A program made the translations under genes and the position numbers. DNA of 64,000 nucleotides. Origin: Vulcanimicrobiota bacterium. GTDB lineage: Bacteria > Vulcanimicrobiota > Vulcanimicrobiia > Vulcanimicrobiales > Vulcanimicrobiaceae. The stretch spans positions 14,985 through 78,984 of the forward strand of contig PLTN01000165.1 in the NCBI GenBank assembly GCA_003164495.1, written 5' to 3'. Within the stretch, counting starts at the first letter, position 1. Every line of letters begins with the position of its first letter. The notes beneath the pieces are model-generated. The model worked only from the letters and a program-made list of their open reading frames with translations, ran no database searches and was not told the DNA's origin. Below are positions 60,544 to 64,000 of the stretch, one piece after another.

Positions 60544-60573
60544 GACATTATCCGATATGTCGAAACATGTCAA
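60544..60573 (-). promoter_or_regulatory. padR promoter with GACAT-N8-ATGTC operator
   Basis: On the minus strand TTGACA (60568-60573) is followed by a GATAAT/TAATGT -10 region 15-17 nt downstream. Between them lies the inverted repeat GACAT-TATCCGAT-ATGTC (plus-strand 60544-60561), the ATGT...ACAT-type arms known for PadR operators. A second pair, ATGT-CGAA-ACAT (60557-60568), overlaps it. Autorepression is inferred. Confidence 0.6.
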
Positions 60574-60591
60574 GAACAACCGGAATCCTTC

Positions 60592-60620
60592 TTGTTATCG
60601 AACGTATGTTCGATTACGAT
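60592..60620 (+). promoter_or_regulatory. dnaE2 promoter with LexA (SOS) box in the spacer
   Basis: TTGTTA (60592-60597), 17 nt, TACGAT (60615-60620), with CGAACGTATGTTCG at 60599-60612 inside the spacer. The geometry is the same as the imuB promoter and the SOS box is identical. ATG is 8 nt after the -10, so a leaderless transcript is likely. Weaker hexamers than imuB. Confidence 0.85.
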
Positions 60621-60628
60621 AGCGGCCC

Positions 60629-63600
60629 ATGGCAGCCGCCGCGCGCTACGCCGAACTCCACGCCTGGTCGAACTTCACGTTTCTCGAGGGCTCCTCGCAC
60701 CCGGAAGAACTCGTCGGCGCGGCCGTCGCGGCGGGCTTGGCCGGGATCGCGCTGACCGACCGTGACGGGCTCTACGGCGCCGTGCGGTTCGCGAAAGCCG
60801 CCAAAGAGCACAAACTGCCCGCCATCTGCGGCGCCGAGCTAACGCTCGAGACGGCCGACCCGGAACCGATCCGGCCCAGCCGCCCCGCGCGTGCGGCAAG
60901 CGAGGTGCCGACGCATACGCCGCGGATCGTCCTACTCGCCGAGAACGCGCGCGGTTACGCGAACTTGTGCGAATTGCTTTCGCTCGCGCAGTTGCGTGGA
61001 CGCAAGCGCGATGCGCGCGCGCGGCTCGACGATTTCAGCGGCCGCACCGACGGCATCATCGCGCTCTCCGGCGGCGCGAACGGCCTGGTGGAGAAAGCGC
61101 TGCTCGCACGCGACGACGACGGCGCGCTCGCGATCGGCGCGCGCTTACGCGATCTTTTCCCGGGCCGCTTCTATCTCGAACTGCAGCATCACTTACGGCC
61201 CGAGGACGGCGCCCTCGTGCAAGCGCTCACGGCGCTCGCGGGACGGCTCGACGTGCCGTACGTCGCGACCAACGGCGTCGCCTACGTCGACCACGAGGAC
61301 GCGCAGTTATGCGACGTGCTCACGTGCGTGAAATACAAAGCCACGCTCGCCGGCGCCGGCACGCTCTTACGCCCGAATGCGGAATACGCGCTCAAGACGC
61401 CCGAGCAGATGACGCGACTCTTTCACGCCTATCCGCGCGCGATCGCGAACACGCTGGCGATCGCGGAGCGCTGCACGTTCCGGCTCGAAAAGCTCGCCGG
61501 GCAGTTTCCGTACTTTCCGGTTCCCGAAGGCGAAGCGAGCCATCACTCCTATCTGCGCACGCTGGTCTACGAGGGCGCGCGTAAACGCTACGGCTGGCCG
61601 TTTTCATCGAAGGTCGAGCGCCAGCTCGAGTACGAGCTCGGCATCATCGCGCGCATGGATCTCTCGGGCTACTTCCTCGTGGTGTGGGACATCTCGCGCG
61701 AAGCCCGCGCGCTCGGCGTCCTCGGACAAGGCCGCGGTTCGGCGGCCAACTCGGCGGTGTGTTACGCGCTCGGGATCACGGCGGTCGATCCGATCGACGG
61801 CGACTTGCTCTTCGAGCGCTTCTTGAGCGAAGAACGCAACGAGATCCCCGACATCGACATCGATTTCGCGCATCAGGATCGGGAGCAGGTGCTGCAGTAC
61901 GTCTACAACCGCTACGGACGCCATCACGCCGCGATGGTCGCCGAGGTCATCACGTACCGCACGCGCTCGGCGATTCGCGACGTCGGCAAGGCCCTGGGGC
62001 TCTCGCTCGGTCAAGTCGATCAGATCGTGCGCGAATACGACGCCACGGAGTCCTTGGCCGAAACGGTCGGCGTCGCACCGCCGGCGGCGGGGAAAGCACT
62101 GCCGGCATCGGTCGAACGGCGGCGCGACTTCGATGCGGGCAGCAACATCGTGCCCTCGCGCGGCACGCCCGTTGCTCCCGGCTTCGACGCGGTCGACGAC
62201 ACCCGGTCCAGCACCTACGTTCCTGTCATCCCGAGCGGAGCGCCCTCAACTCGAAGTCGAGGGACGATCGGCGGGGAAACCGGTGCGCTGCTGTTGCGGC
62301 TATGCCGGCGCGTCAACGGCTTTCCGCGCCACATGGGCATCCACTCCGGCGGGATGATCATCACGCGCGATCCGCTGATGAGCGTCGCACCGATCGAGTG
62401 GGCATCGATGCGCGACCGCACGATCGTGCAGTGGGACAAGGACGATCTGAGCGACCTCGGGCTGATCAAGATCGACCTGCTGGGCCTGGGCATGCTCTCG
62501 CTCCTGCGCGACGCGTTCGCGCTGCACGCACGCTGTTATCCCGAGCGCCCCCCGCTCTCGCTCGAAACGATTCCGATCGACGACAAACCCACCTACGAGA
62601 TGCTCTGCCGCGCCGATTCGATCGGCGTCTTCCAAGTCGAGTCGCGCGCGCAGCAATCGATGCTGCCGCGCTTGAAGCCGAAGTGTTTCTACGACATCGT
62701 CATGCAGGTCGCGATCATTCGCCCGGGCCCGATTCAGGGCGACATGATCCATCCGTTCCTGCGCCGGCGCAACGGCATGGAACCGGTGACCTATCCGCAT
62801 CCGTCGCTCAAACCGATTCTCGAACGCACGCTCGGCGTGCCGTTGTTTCAAGAGCAAGGGATGCGGATGGCGATGGAAACCGCCGGTTTCTCGGGCGGCG
62901 AAGCCGATGAGTTGCGCCGCGCGATGGGTCACAAACGCTCGCGCGACCGGATGGCCCACATCTATCCGCGCTTGGTGAACGGCATGGTGAGCAACGGCAT
63001 CGAACGCGAGGTCGCCGAGCGGCTCTTCCACATGCTCGAAGGCTTCGCCGACTACGGCTTTCCCGAATCGCACGCCGCGAGTTTCGCGCTGCTCGCCTAT
63101 GCGTCGGCGTACGTGAAGTGCCACGAGCCGGCGATCTTTTGCGCCGCGATCCTCAACGTGCAGCCGATGGGCTTCTACTCGACCGAAGTGCTGGTGAACG
63201 ATGCGCGCCGGCATGGGGTTGTCGTGCGGCCGGTCGAGGTAAACGCCAGCGAGTGGTGGAGCTTCGTCGAACCCGACGGCGCACTGCGCTTGGGCTTTCA
63301 CCTCGTGCGCGGCATGGGCGAGGTGCAACGCGAGCACGTCGAGCGCGCGCTCCTCGAACGCCGGCCGTTCGAGGATCTGCTCGATTTCACGCGCCGCACG
63401 AAGCTGGCTCGCGAACCGCTCGAGAACCTCGCCGCGGGCGGGGCCTTCGCGCCATGGTACCCGGCACGACGTGATGCGATCTGGGCGTTGCGCGCGCTGA
63501 ACGAACGCGAAGCGCGCGGAGAACTGGGACGCGCGATGGAGATCGACGACGAACCGCCGCCGCAGTTGCTCGCGCTGAGCGCGATCGAACGTACCGCGCT

Positions 63601-63994
63601 CGACATCGCCGCCACCGGCGTCGCCGACGTTCAGCCGATCGCGCACTTTCGCGCCGAACTCGATGCGCGCCGCGTGCTCGCCGCCGAGCGATTGCCGGCG
63701 ATGCCCCAGAACCTCGTGTGCAAGGTCGGCGGCCTCGTGATCACGCGCCAGCGTCCCGGCACCGCGAAGGGTTTCGTGTTCCTCACCATCGAGGACGAGA
63801 CGGGGCTGGTCAACGTGATCGTGCGCCCCGACATCTATGAGAAGTACCGCCGCACGATCCGCGCCTCCCAATGCCTGATCATCGAGGGCGTGTTGCAAAA
63901 AGAGTCGGGCGCGATCGATGTGATCATGAAACGCTGCTGGCATTTCGATACCTCGGGTACGACCGACAAGGTCCGGGCGCGCAATTTTCATTAA
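60629..63994 (+). CDS. dnaE2: error-prone DNA polymerase III alpha subunit DnaE2
   Basis: 1121 residues, complete. PHP domain at the N-terminus (ELHAWSNFTFLEGSSHPEEL), palm with PDIDIDFAHQDRE (catalytic Asp pair, about residue 408), GQGRGSAANSAVCYALG, KIDLLGLGML (about 613), HHH and a C-terminal OB fold (VFLTIEDETGLVNVIVRP). Lacks the long C-terminal region of replicative DnaE, as DnaE2 does. SOS-induced translesion polymerase acting with ImuB and the clamp. Residues about 490-550 are a low-similarity insertion containing a genomic repeat (see 62225). Start chosen at ATG 60629, 16 nt after the SOS box. Confidence 0.94.
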   Translation: MAAAARYAELHAWSNFTFLEGSSHPEELVGAAVAAGLAGIALTDRDGLYGAVRFAKAAKEHKLPAICGAELTLETADPEPIRPSRPARAASEVPTHTPRIVLLAENARGYANLCELLSLAQLRGRKRDARARLDDFSGRTDGIIALSGGANGLVEKALLARDDDGALAIGARLRDLFPGRFYLELQHHLRPEDGALVQALTALAGRLDVPYVATNGVAYVDHEDAQLCDVLTCVKYKATLAGAGTLLRPNAEYALKTPEQMTRLFHAYPRAIANTLAIAERCTFRLEKLAGQFPYFPVPEGEASHHSYLRTLVYEGARKRYGWPFSSKVERQLEYELGIIARMDLSGYFLVVWDISREARALGVLGQGRGSAANSAVCYALGITAVDPIDGDLLFERFLSEERNEIPDIDIDFAHQDREQVLQYVYNRYGRHHAAMVAEVITYRTRSAIRDVGKALGLSLGQVDQIVREYDATESLAETVGVAPPAAGKALPASVERRRDFDAGSNIVPSRGTPVAPGFDAVDDTRSSTYVPVIPSGAPSTRSRGTIGGETGALLLRLCRRVNGFPRHMGIHSGGMIITRDPLMSVAPIEWASMRDRTIVQWDKDDLSDLGLIKIDLLGLGMLSLLRDAFALHARCYPERPPLSLETIPIDDKPTYEMLCRADSIGVFQVESRAQQSMLPRLKPKCFYDIVMQVAIIRPGPIQGDMIHPFLRRRNGMEPVTYPHPSLKPILERTLGVPLFQEQGMRMAMETAGFSGGEADELRRAMGHKRSRDRMAHIYPRLVNGMVSNGIEREVAERLFHMLEGFADYGFPESHAASFALLAYASAYVKCHEPAIFCAAILNVQPMGFYSTEVLVNDARRHGVVVRPVEVNASEWWSFVEPDGALRLGFHLVRGMGEVQREHVERALLERRPFEDLLDFTRRTKLAREPLENLAAGGAFAPWYPARRDAIWALRALNEREARGELGRAMEIDDEPPPQLLALSAIERTALDIAATGVADVQPIAHFRAELDARRVLAAERLPAMPQNLVCKVGGLVITRQRPGTAKGFVFLTIEDETGLVNVIVRPDIYEKYRRTIRASQCLIIEGVLQKESGAIDVIMKRCWHFDTSGTTDKVRARNFH
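62225..62266 (+). repeat. dispersed repeat inside dnaE2
   Basis: GTCATCCCGAGCGGAGCGCC then TCAACTCGA and AGTCGAGGGAC. Its first 20 nt equal the intergenic copy at 58265. It is read in frame as VIPSGAPSTRSRGT, without disrupting the gene, between the palm and the RRVNGFPRHMGIHSGG segment, where normal DnaE2 proteins have a short spacer. Confidence 0.78.
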
Positions 63995-64000
63995 TACTGC

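Noticed and set aside
62300-63991. 563-codon minus-strand ORF
   Set aside because: Antisense shadow of dnaE2.
1-64000. CRISPR arrays, tRNA, rRNA, riboswitches, prophage or complete IS elements
   Set aside because: No regularly spaced repeats, cloverleaf-like segments, phage structural genes or paired terminal repeats were seen; intergenic space is very limited.

Overview
GC-rich bacterial chromosome segment, densely packed, with many 1-8 bp gene overlaps and frequent GTG/TTG starts. Signs of a diderm are numerous exported substrate-binding proteins that lack a lipobox cysteine, hence free periplasmic proteins, and a truncated ExbB-like fragment. The SOS boxes, however, are of the Gram-positive/actinobacterial type (CGAAC-N4-GTTCG). 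The combination of many NMT1/THI5-like binding proteins, UbiD, xanthine-dehydrogenase-type hydroxylases, CoA-transferases and this LexA box suggests an uncultivated soil lineage, for example Ca. Eremiobacterota/WPS-2. That placement is inference and unproven. No rRNA, tRNA, CRISPR array or complete insertion sequence was seen. Layout: (1) 1-13.8 kb is mixed housekeeping: alpha-glucan phosphorylase (cut by the window edge), a beta-propeller/phosphoesterase, a patch of gene debris (4.3-5.4 kb), an orphan molybdenum-hydroxylase large subunit, galM, clpP, a GNAT, two secreted unknowns and a small AAA ATPase. (2) 13.8-25 kb is an apparent MarR-controlled catabolic regulon. It holds the minus-strand operon ubiD - FAD subunit - 2Fe-2S subunit - Mo subunit - binding protein - bicupin, a divergent binding-protein gene, a Rieske oxygenase/M24 pair and the marR gene. 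Two near-identical operator-like palindromes lie in the two divergent promoters. (3) 25-31 kb holds a truncated acyltransferase, two binding proteins, two SDRs, a cupin and GNAT/VOC gene fragments. (4) 31-43.6 kb is an aromatic-acid catabolism region. The plus operon is class II aldolase, dihydroxyphthalate-decarboxylase-like protein, FAD monooxygenase and extradiol-type VOC dioxygenase. The minus operon is SDR, two cupins, a CDC48-like double AAA ATPase, a binding protein, an amidohydrolase and another binding protein. (5) 43.6-53.4 kb is an acyl-CoA operon: LivK-like binding protein, two MaoC-like hydratases, two class III CoA-transferase homologues, a thiolase-like protein without the usual nucleophile, a BNR-repeat protein and a binding protein. 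It is divergent from a fused LivH-LivM permease. (6) 53.4-64 kb holds SOS mutagenesis genes imuB and dnaE2, each behind an identical LexA-type box placed inside a promoter, plus an RhlE helicase, a decarboxylase-like protein, an aldo/keto reductase and a padR-MFS operon. The dominant theme is nine NMT1/THI5-type binding proteins, each next to catabolic enzymes, with no cognate NMT1-type permease or ATPase in the window. The oddest gene is the CDC48-like ATPase embedded by 4 bp overlap/spacing in a small-molecule operon; its second AAA module carries Gln in place of the Walker B glutamate.
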